Assembly (NCBI GenBank): GCA_903872505.1
Contig: CAIQKV010000056.1
Span: forward strand, 33,600 to 97,599
DNA from: an uncultured Opitutia bacterium
GTDB lineage: Bacteria > Verrucomicrobiota > Verrucomicrobiia > Opitutales > Opitutaceae
Direction of reading: 5' to 3'
DNA length: 64,000 bases
The notes beneath the pieces were generated by a model. The model was not told the DNA's origin. It worked only from the letters and a program-made list of their open reading frames with translations, and searched no databases. The first letter of the stretch is position 1; each line of letters begins with the position of its first letter. This document shows, piece after piece, positions 42,710 to 54,146 of this stretch. The position numbers and the translations under genes are program-made.

Positions 42710-43774
42710 TCACAGCCGCTGCCGGTCGGCGAGCGCGCGGGCCACCGCCGCCGCCAGGAACGGCCCGCGGTAGATCAAGCCGGTGTAAAGCTGCACCAGC
42801 GTGGCCCCGGCATCGAGCTTCTCGCCCGCACTTTCCGCGTCGTCGATGCCACCGACGCCGATGATCGGCAGCCGGCCGCCGGTCGCGCGGGCAATGTAGC
42901 GGATGACCTCCGTCGCCCGCTGGCGCAGGGGCGCGCCGCTCAGCCCGCCGGCCTCCCCCACCGCGGCGAACGGCCCGGGGCGCGCCAGCGTGGTGTTGGT
43001 GGCGATGATGCCATCGAGCCCGAACTCGGCGATGCTCTCGAGCACGCCGTCAATCTGCGGAAAAGTCAGGTCGGGGGCGATCTTCAGGAGCAGTGGCTTG
43101 CGGGCCTGGCCGGGTTGCGCGGCGCGCGCGCGGTTCGCGGCGGTGATGGCGCCGAGCAGTTCGCGCAGCCGGCCGCCGTCCTGCAGCTGCCGGAGCCCCG
43201 GGGTGTTGGGGCTGCTGACATTCAGCACGAGATAGTCGGCGTGCGCCGCGAGGCAGGCGAAGCTCGCGACGTAATCGGCCACGGCCTCGTCGAGCGGGAC
43301 GACCTTCGACTTGCCGAGGTTGATGCCGAGCAGAATGCGCCGGCGGCCGGGACCGGGCTGGCGCGCGAGCCGCGCGGCGACGGCCTTGGCGCCGTCGTTG
43401 TTGAAGCCCATCCGGTTGATCACCGCCTCCGCCGCGGGATAGCGGAACACGCGCGGCCGGTCGTTGCCGGGCTGGCGGAGCGCGGTCACGGTGCCGATCT
43501 CAACATGGCCGAAACCGAGCGCCGCCGCGGCCGGCCAGGCCCGGGCGTTCTTGTCAAAGCCGGCGGCGAGGCCCACGGCATTGGGAAATTTGAGCCCGAA
43601 GGCCTCGACCGGGCGGTGGCGCGCCGCCGCGAGGCCGTGGCGGCCCTCGAGCAGGCGGCACAGCGGCGGCAGCGCGGCCAGGAGCGCCAGCGCGTGCACC
43701 CCCACCTCATGCGCCTGCTCCGGATCCAGCCTGAACAGCGCGCGGCGGACCAGTTTCTCGTAAAACACCCCCAT
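42710..43774 (-). CDS. pyrD: Dihydroorotate dehydrogenase (quinone), class 2
   Basis: 354-residue membrane-associated flavoenzyme. An N-terminal amphipathic region (MGVFYEKLVRRALFRLDPEQAHE) precedes VGLAAGFDKNA, the INRMGFNNDG motif, the class 2 active-site region NVSSPNTPGLRQLQ, KIAPDL and the FMN-phosphate motifs ATNTT and IGVGGIDDAESA. It oxidises dihydroorotate with quinone. It stands apart from pyrRBC and is divergent from the next gene. Confidence 0.95.
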   Translation of the reverse strand: MGVFYEKLVRRALFRLDPEQAHEVGVHALALLAALPPLCRLLEGRHGLAAARHRPVEAFGLKFPNAVGLAAGFDKNARAWPAAAALGFGHVEIGTVTALRQPGNDRPRVFRYPAAEAVINRMGFNNDGAKAVAARLARQPGPGRRRILLGINLGKSKVVPLDEAVADYVASFACLAAHADYLVLNVSSPNTPGLRQLQDGGRLRELLGAITAANRARAAQPGQARKPLLLKIAPDLTFPQIDGVLESIAEFGLDGIIATNTTLARPGPFAAVGEAGGLSGAPLRQRATEVIRYIARATGGRLPIIGVGGIDDAESAGEKLDAGATLVQLYTGLIYRGPFLAAAVARALADRQRL

Positions 43775-43958
43775 GCGGTGGGACAGTGAAATTGCCGCGG
43801 CAAAAGGCAAGAGCCCGCGCGGGTAACCCTCCAGACGCAAAGGATTTTCGCAGGATTCGCCGCCGTTTCCGGCCCGCGCTCCGGCCGTTTCTTTTGTGCT
43901 TGTTTTTTCACTCCCCCCTCGCACGCTGCGCCAAAAATCTCTCCCGCTCTCCTTCATC

Positions 43959-44744
43959 ATGGCCAAAGCTACTTCTACCCTCGAATGGTGCATCGTGCGC
44001 CTCGGCGAGGATCACAATTGGTGGGTCTGCGAGACCAGCGATCCCGTGCGCTGGGATGTCGACGGCCTCAGCATCATTGATCCCCGCCAGCTCTCCCATC
44101 TCATCGAGCTGGTGGACCCGCTGCGCGACTACGGCTTCGACCAGGACCTGATGGACCGGGCGTTCATCGTCTTCCGGATCGAGAAGGACCTCGGCAGCGG
44201 CAAGGTCCGCCTCAAGCGCACCAAGGAGTCGCTGTTCGAGTCCGAGGAGAAGCTGTTCGTGCTGCCCGACGTGCTCGACGAGGAGAACGGCCCCTATGCC
44301 GACCTGCTCGACCACCTCACCCGCTGCCGCGTGAAGATGCTCAACGACCTCTTTGACTTCGAGTCCAAGCTCACGGTCGACGAGGTCGAGGACGAGCTCC
44401 GCGAGGCCCAGAACACCTACTTCATCGAGGGCCGCGCGCTCCATTCGTTCAACGAGATCACCGCCATCCTCGATTTCATGCCCGCCGGCTACGAGGGCGA
44501 CGACGAGAAGCCCGCCAAGAGCACCGAGGAGGAGGACGACCTGCCCGAACTCGACGAGGCGGAGGAGGAAAAACTCAAGAACGACGAGACGCTCAAGTGG
44601 GACGACGACGACGAGGAGGACGAGGACGAGGAGAAGAAGGCCAAGTCCGACGACGACGAGGAGGGCGAGGACGACGAGGACAAGCCCGCGAAAGTGGCGG
44701 ACGAGGAAGAGAAACCCCGCCGCCGGACGCGCGGAAAACGGTAA
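43959..44744 (+). CDS. Conserved hypothetical protein with long acidic tail
   Basis: 261 residues. The first 180 are a compact-looking domain (STLEWCIVRLGEDHNWWVCET through FNEITAILDFMP) that I do not recognise. The last 80 are almost entirely Asp/Glu/Lys (for example DDDDEEDEDEEKKAKSDDDEE), ending in a basic RRRTRGKR. Such charge-segregated tails suggest binding to basic partners or nucleic acid. ATG 43959 lies 63 nt into the open frame where conserved sequence begins. Confidence 0.75.
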   Translation: MAKATSTLEWCIVRLGEDHNWWVCETSDPVRWDVDGLSIIDPRQLSHLIELVDPLRDYGFDQDLMDRAFIVFRIEKDLGSGKVRLKRTKESLFESEEKLFVLPDVLDEENGPYADLLDHLTRCRVKMLNDLFDFESKLTVDEVEDELREAQNTYFIEGRALHSFNEITAILDFMPAGYEGDDEKPAKSTEEEDDLPELDEAEEEKLKNDETLKWDDDDEEDEDEEKKAKSDDDEEGEDDEDKPAKVADEEEKPRRRTRGKR

Positions 44745-44783
44745 CATTGCCTTTTGCGGCGGTTTGGCCCACCAAACCTGTCC

Positions 44784-45380
44784 ATGGATTTTTTCCCCCG
44801 CGCGCTGTTTCACTGCCTGGTTTCGGCCGCGCTGCTGGCAATGCTGCCGGGCTGCAACACCGACGGGGTCGGCGAGACGAACCCGTCGGTTCCCGCCACG
44901 ACCACCACGGCGCAGTTGCGCCCGGGTGACAGCCTGACGATCACGCTGCAGGGCGTGCCGGATCCCAGCACCAACCAGGTGCAGATCGGCGAACGCGACA
45001 CCATCAGCCTCCCCTTCATCGGCACCCTGTCCACGGCCAACGCCACCCCCGCCGAGCTGGCGCAGCGCATCCGCGAGACCTACATCGCGCGGAAATACTA
45101 CACCACGGTCGACGTTTCCGTGAACGTGACCGAGCGCTACGTCTACGTCGGCGGCGAGGTCATCCACGCCGGCCGCATCGTCTGGACCCCCGACCTCACG
45201 GTATCGAAGGCCGTGCAGGCCGCCGGCGGCTTCACGCTGTACGCCAAGGAGACCAAGGTGAACCTCGTGCGCGACCAGAAGGCCTACGAGGTCAATGTCA
45301 CCCTCGCGCAGAAGAATCCCGCGCAGGACGTCCGCCTGATGCCCAACGACTCGGTACAGGTGCCGCGCTCGCCGTTCTGA
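44784..45380 (+). CDS. Wza-like polysaccharide export lipoprotein
   Basis: 198 residues with a lipoprotein signal (LVSAALLAMLPGC, lipobox LPGC), a Poly_export domain (LRPGDSLTITLQGVPDPS, ISLPFIGTLSTANATPAELAQRI) and a SLBB-like domain (YVYVGGEVIHAGRIVWTPDLTV, given in parts). It probably forms an outer-membrane exit for exopolysaccharide, but no glycosyltransferase or Wzc partner is adjacent. The ATG at 44784 gives the shortest proper signal peptide. Confidence 0.87.
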   Translation: MDFFPRALFHCLVSAALLAMLPGCNTDGVGETNPSVPATTTTAQLRPGDSLTITLQGVPDPSTNQVQIGERDTISLPFIGTLSTANATPAELAQRIRETYIARKYYTTVDVSVNVTERYVYVGGEVIHAGRIVWTPDLTVSKAVQAAGGFTLYAKETKVNLVRDQKAYEVNVTLAQKNPAQDVRLMPNDSVQVPRSPF

Positions 45381-45425
45381 ACCGGCGCCCGGCCGGCGGG
45401 CACCCTCCCCTTTTACGACCCGTCC

Positions 45426-46886
45426 ATGAACCTGTTCCAAACCAAATCCATCGCCTCGCTCCAGCAGGAGGCCGCCTCCGGCCAGGGGCTCCGTCGCAGC
45501 CTCACCAAGCTGAACCTCGTCAGCCTCGGCGTGGGCGCGATCATCGGCGCCGGCATCTTCGTGCTCACCGGCCAGGCCGCCGCGCAGTATGCCGGCCCGG
45601 CCATCGTGATCTCGTTCATCATCTCGGGCCTCGGCTGCCTGTTCGCCGGCCTGTGCTACGCGGAATTCGCCGCGATGATCCCGATCGCCGGCAGCGCCTA
45701 CACCTACGCCTATGCGACCATGGGTGAATTCCTCGCCTGGGTCATCGGCTGGGACCTGATCCTGGAGTATCTGTTCTGCGCCCCGACGGTCGCCGTCGGC
45801 TGGTCCGGCCACTTCGTCGCCTTCATCAAGGAGTTCGGCCTCGTGATCCCACCGGCGCTGACCAACGCCCCGCTCAATTTCGTGAACGGCCACTTCGTCC
45901 TCACCGGCGCGATCATGAACCTGCCCGCCATGGTGATCATCGTGCTGCTCTCGGCGCTCCTCTACATCGGCATCAAGGAGTCCGCGACCTTCAACAACCT
46001 GATGGTCATCACCAAGGTCTCCGTGCTGCTCGCCGTCATCGGCTTCGGCGCGTGGTACCTGCTGAAAAACCCCAGCCTGGCCATCAAGAACTGGACGCCC
46101 TTCATCCCCGCCAACACCGGCGTCGAGGGCCAGTTCGGCTGGAGCGGCATCTGGCGCGGCGCCGGCGTGATCTTTTTCGCCTACATCGGCTTCGACGCCG
46201 TCTCGACCTCCGCGCAGGAGGCCAAGAACCCGCAGAAGGACATGCCGATCGGCATCCTCGGCTCCCTCGCGGTCTGCACCGTGCTCTTCATCACCATCTC
46301 CCTCGTCCTGACCGGCATGTCGAAGTACACGGAGCTCAACAACGCCGCCCCGGTGGTCAACGCCCTGCAGGCCGCCGGCGCCCCGGTCGCCCTCCGCTTC
46401 GTGGTCGAGATCGCCGCCATCGCCGGGCTGAGCTCCGTCATCCTCGTGATGCTCATGGGCCAGCCCCGCATCTTTTTCTCGATGGCCAACGACGGCCTGC
46501 TGCCGGCGGTCTTCGCCAAGGTCCACCCGCGCTTCAAGACGCCCTACGTCACCACCGTCGTGACCGGCGTCGCCGCCACGATCATCGGCGGCGTGCTGCC
46601 GCTCGCTCTCCTCGGTGAATTGGTCTCCATCGGCACGCTCTTCGCGTTCGTCATCGTCTGTATCGCCATCCCAATTCTGCGTTACAAGCAACCCAACCTG
46701 GTCCGCAGCTTCCGCACCCCGTGGGTCCCGCTCGTCCCAATCCTCGGTGCCGGCCTCTGCTTCTGGCAGATGAAGGCGCTGCCCCACGACACGTGGATGC
46801 GGCTCATCGTCTGGATGGCCATCGGCTTCGTGATCTACTTCGGCTACAGCCGCCACCACAGCAAGCTGAACGCACCGGGAAAATAG
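45426..46886 (+). CDS. APC-superfamily amino acid permease
   Basis: 486 residues with about 12 transmembrane helices. It is a cationic amino acid transporter-like (CAT/YfnA) type: [67 protein letters not shown] and [21 protein letters not shown], here split. The amino acid specificity cannot be read from sequence. A long inverted repeat follows the stop codon. Confidence 0.92.
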   Translation: MNLFQTKSIASLQQEAASGQGLRRSLTKLNLVSLGVGAIIGAGIFVLTGQAAAQYAGPAIVISFIISGLGCLFAGLCYAEFAAMIPIAGSAYTYAYATMGEFLAWVIGWDLILEYLFCAPTVAVGWSGHFVAFIKEFGLVIPPALTNAPLNFVNGHFVLTGAIMNLPAMVIIVLLSALLYIGIKESATFNNLMVITKVSVLLAVIGFGAWYLLKNPSLAIKNWTPFIPANTGVEGQFGWSGIWRGAGVIFFAYIGFDAVSTSAQEAKNPQKDMPIGILGSLAVCTVLFITISLVLTGMSKYTELNNAAPVVNALQAAGAPVALRFVVEIAAIAGLSSVILVMLMGQPRIFFSMANDGLLPAVFAKVHPRFKTPYVTTVVTGVAATIIGGVLPLALLGELVSIGTLFAFVIVCIAIPILRYKQPNLVRSFRTPWVPLVPILGAGLCFWQMKALPHDTWMRLIVWMAIGFVIYFGYSRHHSKLNAPGK

Positions 46887-46898
46887 GACGTTCTATTA

Positions 46899-46963
46899 AG
46901 CCGGAAGCCAGGAAACCATGAATCGGATTGGTTCCTGGCTTCCTGGCTTCCTGGCTTCCGGCT
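46899..46963. repeat. Inverted plus tandem repeat, TTCCTGGCTTCCGGCT family (copy 2)
   Basis: AGCCGGAAGCCAGGAA (46899-46914) pairs perfectly over 16 bp with TTCCTGGCTTCCGGCT (46948-46963). The right side carries three tandem TTCCTGGC units. It lies 13 bp after the permease stop and before the convergent hemB end, so its hairpin could end transcripts from both sides. The right arm with trailing AAAAT recurs at 31960-31989. Confidence 0.75.
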
Positions 46964-46991
46964 AAAATATCCGAACAGATAGAGCTGATTG

Positions 46992-48005
46992 CTACTTCCC
47001 CAGCTCCGCCGCCATCTCCTTGGCGAAATACGTCAGGATCATGTCCGCCCCGGCGCGCTTAATCGCGAGCAGCGACTCGTGCCGCGTGCGCGGCAGGTCG
47101 AGCCAGCCGAGCCGCGCGGCCGCGTGGAGCTGGGCATATTCGCCGGAAACCTGGTACGCCGCGATGGGCTGGCGCGTCGCCTGGCGCACCTCGCGGATGA
47201 TGTCCAGATACGGGCCCGCGGGCTTCACCATGATGATGTCCGCGCCCTCGCCCGCATCGAGCGCCGCCTCGATGAGCGCCGTGCGGCGGTTGGCGGGATT
47301 GAGCTGGTAGGTGGCCTTGCTGAGCAGGTTTGTGCCGGCCGCGCTGGCGCTGCCGACCGCGTCGCGGAACGGCCCGTAGTAGGCCGAGGCGAACTTCGCC
47401 GAGTAGGCCATGATGCCCGTGCCCGTGAAATCCGCGGCGTCCAGCGCCTTCCGGATCGCGCCCACCCGGCCGTCCATCATGTCGCTCGGGGCGACCAGGT
47501 CCACGCCCGCCCGGGCGTGCAGCACGGCCATTTTCATCAAAATTCCGACCGTCCGGTCGTTCTCCACGTCGTCGCGCGCGGCGTTCAGCACGCCGTCGTG
47601 CCCGTGCGTGGTGTAGGGATCGAGCGCCACGTCGGTCATCACCGTCAGCTCCGGCACGCCCTTTTTCACCGCGCGGACCGCCCGCAGGATGAGCCCGTCC
47701 TCATTCAGCGCCGCAGTGCCGTCATCGTCCTTGAGCTTGGAGTCGAGCTTGGGAAACAGCGCCACCGCCGGCACGCCGAGCTTGGCGAGTTCCTGACATT
47801 CCTTGACGAGGTCGGCAATGTTCAGTCGGAAAACCCCGGGCATCGACTTGATCTCCTCGGGCCGGCTCTTGCCCTCCACGACAAAGAGCGGGGCGATGAA
47901 ATTCGCCGGCCGCAGCACCGTCTCCTCCGTGAGGGCGCGCAGGCTGGCGGTGCGGCGCAGGCGCCGGGGGCGGTGGGTCAAATCGAGCTTGAAGTTGGCG
48001 GGCAT
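46992..48005 (-). CDS. hemB: Delta-aminolevulinic acid dehydratase (porphobilinogen synthase)
   Basis: 337 residues with VMTDVALDPYTTHGHDG, the active-site lysines in MAYSAKFASAYYGPFRDA and IIMVKPAGPYLD, and YQVSGEYAQL. The metal site near D/H residues (DVALDPYTTHGH) is of the type lacking the cysteine-rich zinc site, suggesting a magnesium-dependent enzyme. It joins two 5-aminolevulinate molecules in haem synthesis. ATG 48005 was chosen; upstream codons are not conserved. Confidence 0.95.
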   Translation of the reverse strand: MPANFKLDLTHRPRRLRRTASLRALTEETVLRPANFIAPLFVVEGKSRPEEIKSMPGVFRLNIADLVKECQELAKLGVPAVALFPKLDSKLKDDDGTAALNEDGLILRAVRAVKKGVPELTVMTDVALDPYTTHGHDGVLNAARDDVENDRTVGILMKMAVLHARAGVDLVAPSDMMDGRVGAIRKALDAADFTGTGIMAYSAKFASAYYGPFRDAVGSASAAGTNLLSKATYQLNPANRRTALIEAALDAGEGADIIMVKPAGPYLDIIREVRQATRQPIAAYQVSGEYAQLHAAARLGWLDLPRTRHESLLAIKRAGADMILTYFAKEMAAELGK

Positions 48006-48180
48006 ATTCGGCGTTGTTCGACCGACTAGAGCACGCCATGTCCCGGTTCGCCACACGTTTTTGCACCGCCCCGCGCCGTTCCACCACGACGCGAACGACG
48101 CGCTGCGGTTGTTGAGTCCGACCACCGTCGACTTGCAACCGCCGCCGGCGCCGCCGCGCGCCGTGCCGGGCAAAAATCGC

Positions 48181-48198
48181 ATTCCGCCGCGGCGGAAT
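48181..48198. promoter_or_regulatory. Perfect 18-bp palindrome upstream of cysS
   Basis: ATTCCGCCGCGGCGGAAT is its own reverse complement with no spacer, 37 bp before the cysS ATG in the 230-bp divergent gap to hemB. A spacer-less palindrome is poor as a hairpin and better suited to a dimeric protein-binding site. No binding protein can be named. Confidence 0.4.
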
Positions 48199-48235
48199 TT
48201 CAGGTAGCAACCTCCACCCGACTTTTTCTCTTTCC

Positions 48236-49600
<1,365 letters not shown>

Positions 49601-49605
49601 CCTGC

Positions 49606-49647
49606 CTTTCTCCTCAATCCTGACTCCTGTCTCCTGACTCCCTTTCC
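49606..49647. repeat. Pyrimidine-rich tandem repeat between cysS and thrS
   Basis: Tandem TCCTGACTCCTGTC / TCCTGACTCC units (core 49618-49641) fill nearly the whole 50-bp cysS-thrS gap. The unit repeats at 14-nt spacing. It leaves no purine-rich ribosome binding site before thrS, like the tract before phoH. Confidence 0.65.
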
Positions 49648-49650
49648 GTC

Positions 49651-51564
<1,914 letters not shown>

Positions 51565-51565
51565 G

Positions 51566-51645
51566 TTTCACGCCAAGCCACGGAGAGCGCGAAGCTGGAC
51601 AAGTCCGACGGCTTGCTTCGCGCGCTTGGCGGCTTTGCGTGAGAG
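51566..51645. repeat. Imperfect inverted repeat, GCGGCTTTGCGTGAG family (copy 2)
   Basis: The left arm (51568-51594, TCACGCCAAGCC...GCGCGAAG) pairs imperfectly with the right arm (51616-51643, CTTCGCGC...GCGTGA). The right arm shares GCGGCTTTGCGTGAG with 25600-25614. It fills the gap between the convergent ends of thrS and the aldehyde dehydrogenase gene and may end transcription both ways. Confidence 0.65.
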
Positions 51646-51654
51646 CGGATCGGA

Positions 51655-53241
51655 CTAAATTCCCGCCCGCGTAAACTCTCCGTTCACGAGCCGCTGCAGC
51701 CCGCACGGATTCGCGTTCTGCAGCTCCGGCGGCAGCACGCCGTCGGCGAAATTCTGGTAGCACACGAGCCGGGCCCAGCGGTTGAGCGCGCGCGTGCCGA
51801 CTGACGTGCTGCGGCCGCCGTCGCTTGCCGCGGGATATGGCCCGCCGTGCACCATTGCATGGCTGACCTCCACCCCCGTCGGATAACCGTTCAGGATCAC
51901 CCGGCCCGCCTTGGCGGCGAGCAACTCGATCAGCTCGCCCTGCCCGGCCGCCTCCGTGGCGCCGGCCAGCAGCGTGGCCGTCAGGCTGCCCTCGAGGTGG
52001 CGGGCGATATCCCGCATCTCCGCCGCGTCGCGGCACCAGACCACGAGCGAACTGGGGCCAAAGATTTCACCCGCAAGGCCATGATTGCCCAGGAAAGTCT
52101 GCGCCTCGGTTTCGAACCACAGCGGCGCCGCACCGCAGGCGGTGGCGGCTTTGGCCTCGGCGATGACTTTCACGCCGGTCTGCTTTGCGCGCGCCGCCGT
52201 GTTAGCACGATAGTTTTTCCGGATGCCCGGCGTGAGCATCGCGCCCTCGGGTGTGGCGGTCAGTTTCGCCGCAAGTGCCTTCACGAACTGCTCGGCGGCC
52301 GCGGAGCGCTGCAGCACGACCAGGCCGGGATTCGTGCAGAATTGCCCGACGCCCACCGTCGCCGAGGCGTGCAAGCCCTCCACGATGGCCGCCGACCGCT
52401 CGGCCAGGGCACCCGGCAGGATGAACACCGGATTGATGCTGCCCATCTCGGCATAGACCGGGATCGGCTCGGGCCGCGCGGCGGCGAGGTCCACCAGCGC
52501 CCGTCCGCCCTTGAGCGATCCGGTGAAACCCACCGCCTTCACCAGCGGGTGCTGCACCAGCACCTGCCCCACCTCGAAGCCGGCGTCGAACAGCAGCGAA
52601 AACGACCCCTCGGGCAGCCCGCATTCCTTCACGGCCTCAATGATGAGCCGGCCGACCAGCTCGCCTGTGCCGGGATGGGCCGGGTGCGCCTTGACGATCA
52701 CGGGGCAGCCCGCGGCAAAGGCCGAGGCGGTGTCGCCGCCCGCCACCGAGTAGGCAAAGGGAAAGTTGCTGGAGCCGAACACCACGACCGGGCCGAGCGG
52801 CCGGAGCATCGAGCGATGGTCGGGCTTGGGCAGCGGCTTGCGGTCGGGCTGCGCGGTCTCGATCCGCGCATCGAGCCAGTCACCGCGCTGGGCCGCCTCG
52901 CCGTAAAGCCGCAGCTGGCCCGACGTCCGCGCAATTTCGCCGGTGCAGCGCGTCAACGGCAGGCCGGTCTCCTGCGCCGCGCGTTCGGCCAGGATCGCGG
53001 CATGCTGATCGAGCTTGTCGGCGATCAACCGGAGAAATTTATTTCGTTCCGCTCCGGACAGTTTCGCCCAGGCCGGGGCGGCACCCGCGGCCAACTGCAC
53101 GGCTTGTTCCAGCTCGGTGCCGGAAACCGATTGAAAAACTGGCTCAAGGTCCACTCCGCGCGCCGGGTCGAAGGCCCGGAAAGTCGCACCGCCCGCGGTG
53201 CCGGTGCCAAAACCGATGAGCGATGCGCCGGCGGGTTTCAT
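51655..53241 (-). CDS. Alpha-ketoglutaric semialdehyde dehydrogenase
   Basis: 528-residue NADP-type aldehyde dehydrogenase with catalytic C302 (GVGQFCTNPG), general base E265 (YAEMGSINPVF) and the VFGSSNFPFAYSVAGGD cofactor region. The length and the GSSNFPFA/GQFCTNPG motifs fit the 2,5-dioxovalerate (alpha-ketoglutaric semialdehyde) subgroup. It catalyses the last step of 4-hydroxyproline breakdown, making 2-oxoglutarate. It starts 1 bp after the deaminase gene and is last in the operon. Confidence 0.92.
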   Translation of the reverse strand: MKPAGASLIGFGTGTAGGATFRAFDPARGVDLEPVFQSVSGTELEQAVQLAAGAAPAWAKLSGAERNKFLRLIADKLDQHAAILAERAAQETGLPLTRCTGEIARTSGQLRLYGEAAQRGDWLDARIETAQPDRKPLPKPDHRSMLRPLGPVVVFGSSNFPFAYSVAGGDTASAFAAGCPVIVKAHPAHPGTGELVGRLIIEAVKECGLPEGSFSLLFDAGFEVGQVLVQHPLVKAVGFTGSLKGGRALVDLAAARPEPIPVYAEMGSINPVFILPGALAERSAAIVEGLHASATVGVGQFCTNPGLVVLQRSAAAEQFVKALAAKLTATPEGAMLTPGIRKNYRANTAARAKQTGVKVIAEAKAATACGAAPLWFETEAQTFLGNHGLAGEIFGPSSLVVWCRDAAEMRDIARHLEGSLTATLLAGATEAAGQGELIELLAAKAGRVILNGYPTGVEVSHAMVHGGPYPAASDGGRSTSVGTRALNRWARLVCYQNFADGVLPPELQNANPCGLQRLVNGEFTRAGI

Positions 53242-53242
53242 C

Positions 53243-54136
53243 TCACAACTCTGGCCGGTACTTCAGCGCCTTGGCGAGCACGGTCCGGGCCAGGGCGAGA
53301 TCCGCGCCGGCCAGCGGCCGCCGCGGCGCGCGGACGGTCGCCGTGCCGTGGCCGACCTCGGCCTGCACCCATTTGATGAACTGCACGAACTTCGGCACCG
53401 TATCGAGCCGCAGCAGTGGCAGAAACCACGCGTACAGCGCCGCCGCCCGGGCCTGGTCGCCGCGGCTCGCCCGGTCGAACAACGCCACCGATTCCGCCGG
53501 AAACGCGTTCACCAGCCCGGCGATCCAGCCCACCGCGCCGGCCGCAATGCCCTCGACGATCGCGTCGTCCATGCCCACGAGGATGGCAAGCCGCCGGCCG
53601 CACACGGCACGGATTGCCGTCACCCGGCGGGTGTCGCCGCTGGATTCCTTCACCGCGTGCAGGTTCGGATGCTCCGCCGCCAGCTCCGCGATCTGCTCGG
53701 GGAGGAAGTCGGTTTTGTAGGCCGGCGGATTGTTGTAGAGCATGCAGGAGAGCTTCGTCGCGGCCATGACCGCGCTGACATGCGCCTTCATTTCGCGCCA
53801 GTCCGTGCTGTAGACATACGGCGGCAGCACCATCAGGCCCTGGCAGCCGGCCCGCCCGGCGCCCTTCGCCAGCGCCACGGCCTCCGCGGTTGAGAGCGAG
53901 GCCACGCCCAGCACGACCGGCACGCGGCCGCCGTCGGCCTTCACGCAGGTCGCCGCCACGGCCAGTTTTTCCTCGAACGACAGCGTGGCGGCCTCGCCCA
54001 GCGAGCCGCAGCACACGATGCCCGTGCAGCCGCTGTCGATCATCCAGCGGCAGTGTTTCGCGAGCGCGGCATGGTCGACAGCGCCGCTGGCGCGGAGATT
54101 GGTGGTGAGGGCGGGAATGACACCGGTCCAGTTCAT
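53243..54136 (-). CDS. 1-pyrroline-4-hydroxy-2-carboxylate deaminase (DapA family)
   Basis: 297-residue DHDPS/NAL-superfamily TIM barrel: Schiff-base lysine K163 (HAVKESSGDTRR), Tyr in MLYNNPPAY (Y134), and CGSLGEAATLS in place of the DapA GTTGE motif. Sitting between a hydroxyproline oxidase and a ketoglutaric semialdehyde dehydrogenase marks it as the LhpC-type deaminase rather than lysine-pathway DapA. The gap to the oxidase gene is 10 bp. Confidence 0.88.
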   Translation of the reverse strand: MNWTGVIPALTTNLRASGAVDHAALAKHCRWMIDSGCTGIVCCGSLGEAATLSFEEKLAVAATCVKADGGRVPVVLGVASLSTAEAVALAKGAGRAGCQGLMVLPPYVYSTDWREMKAHVSAVMAATKLSCMLYNNPPAYKTDFLPEQIAELAAEHPNLHAVKESSGDTRRVTAIRAVCGRRLAILVGMDDAIVEGIAAGAVGWIAGLVNAFPAESVALFDRASRGDQARAAALYAWFLPLLRLDTVPKFVQFIKWVQAEVGHGTATVRAPRRPLAGADLALARTVLAKALKYRPEL

Positions 54137-54146
54137 GGTGGGGAAA

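Noticed and set aside
43908..46859. 983-codon minus-strand open frame over the acidic-tail, export and permease genes
   Set aside because: GC-rich antisense shadow; the plus-strand genes have clear motifs and signal peptides.
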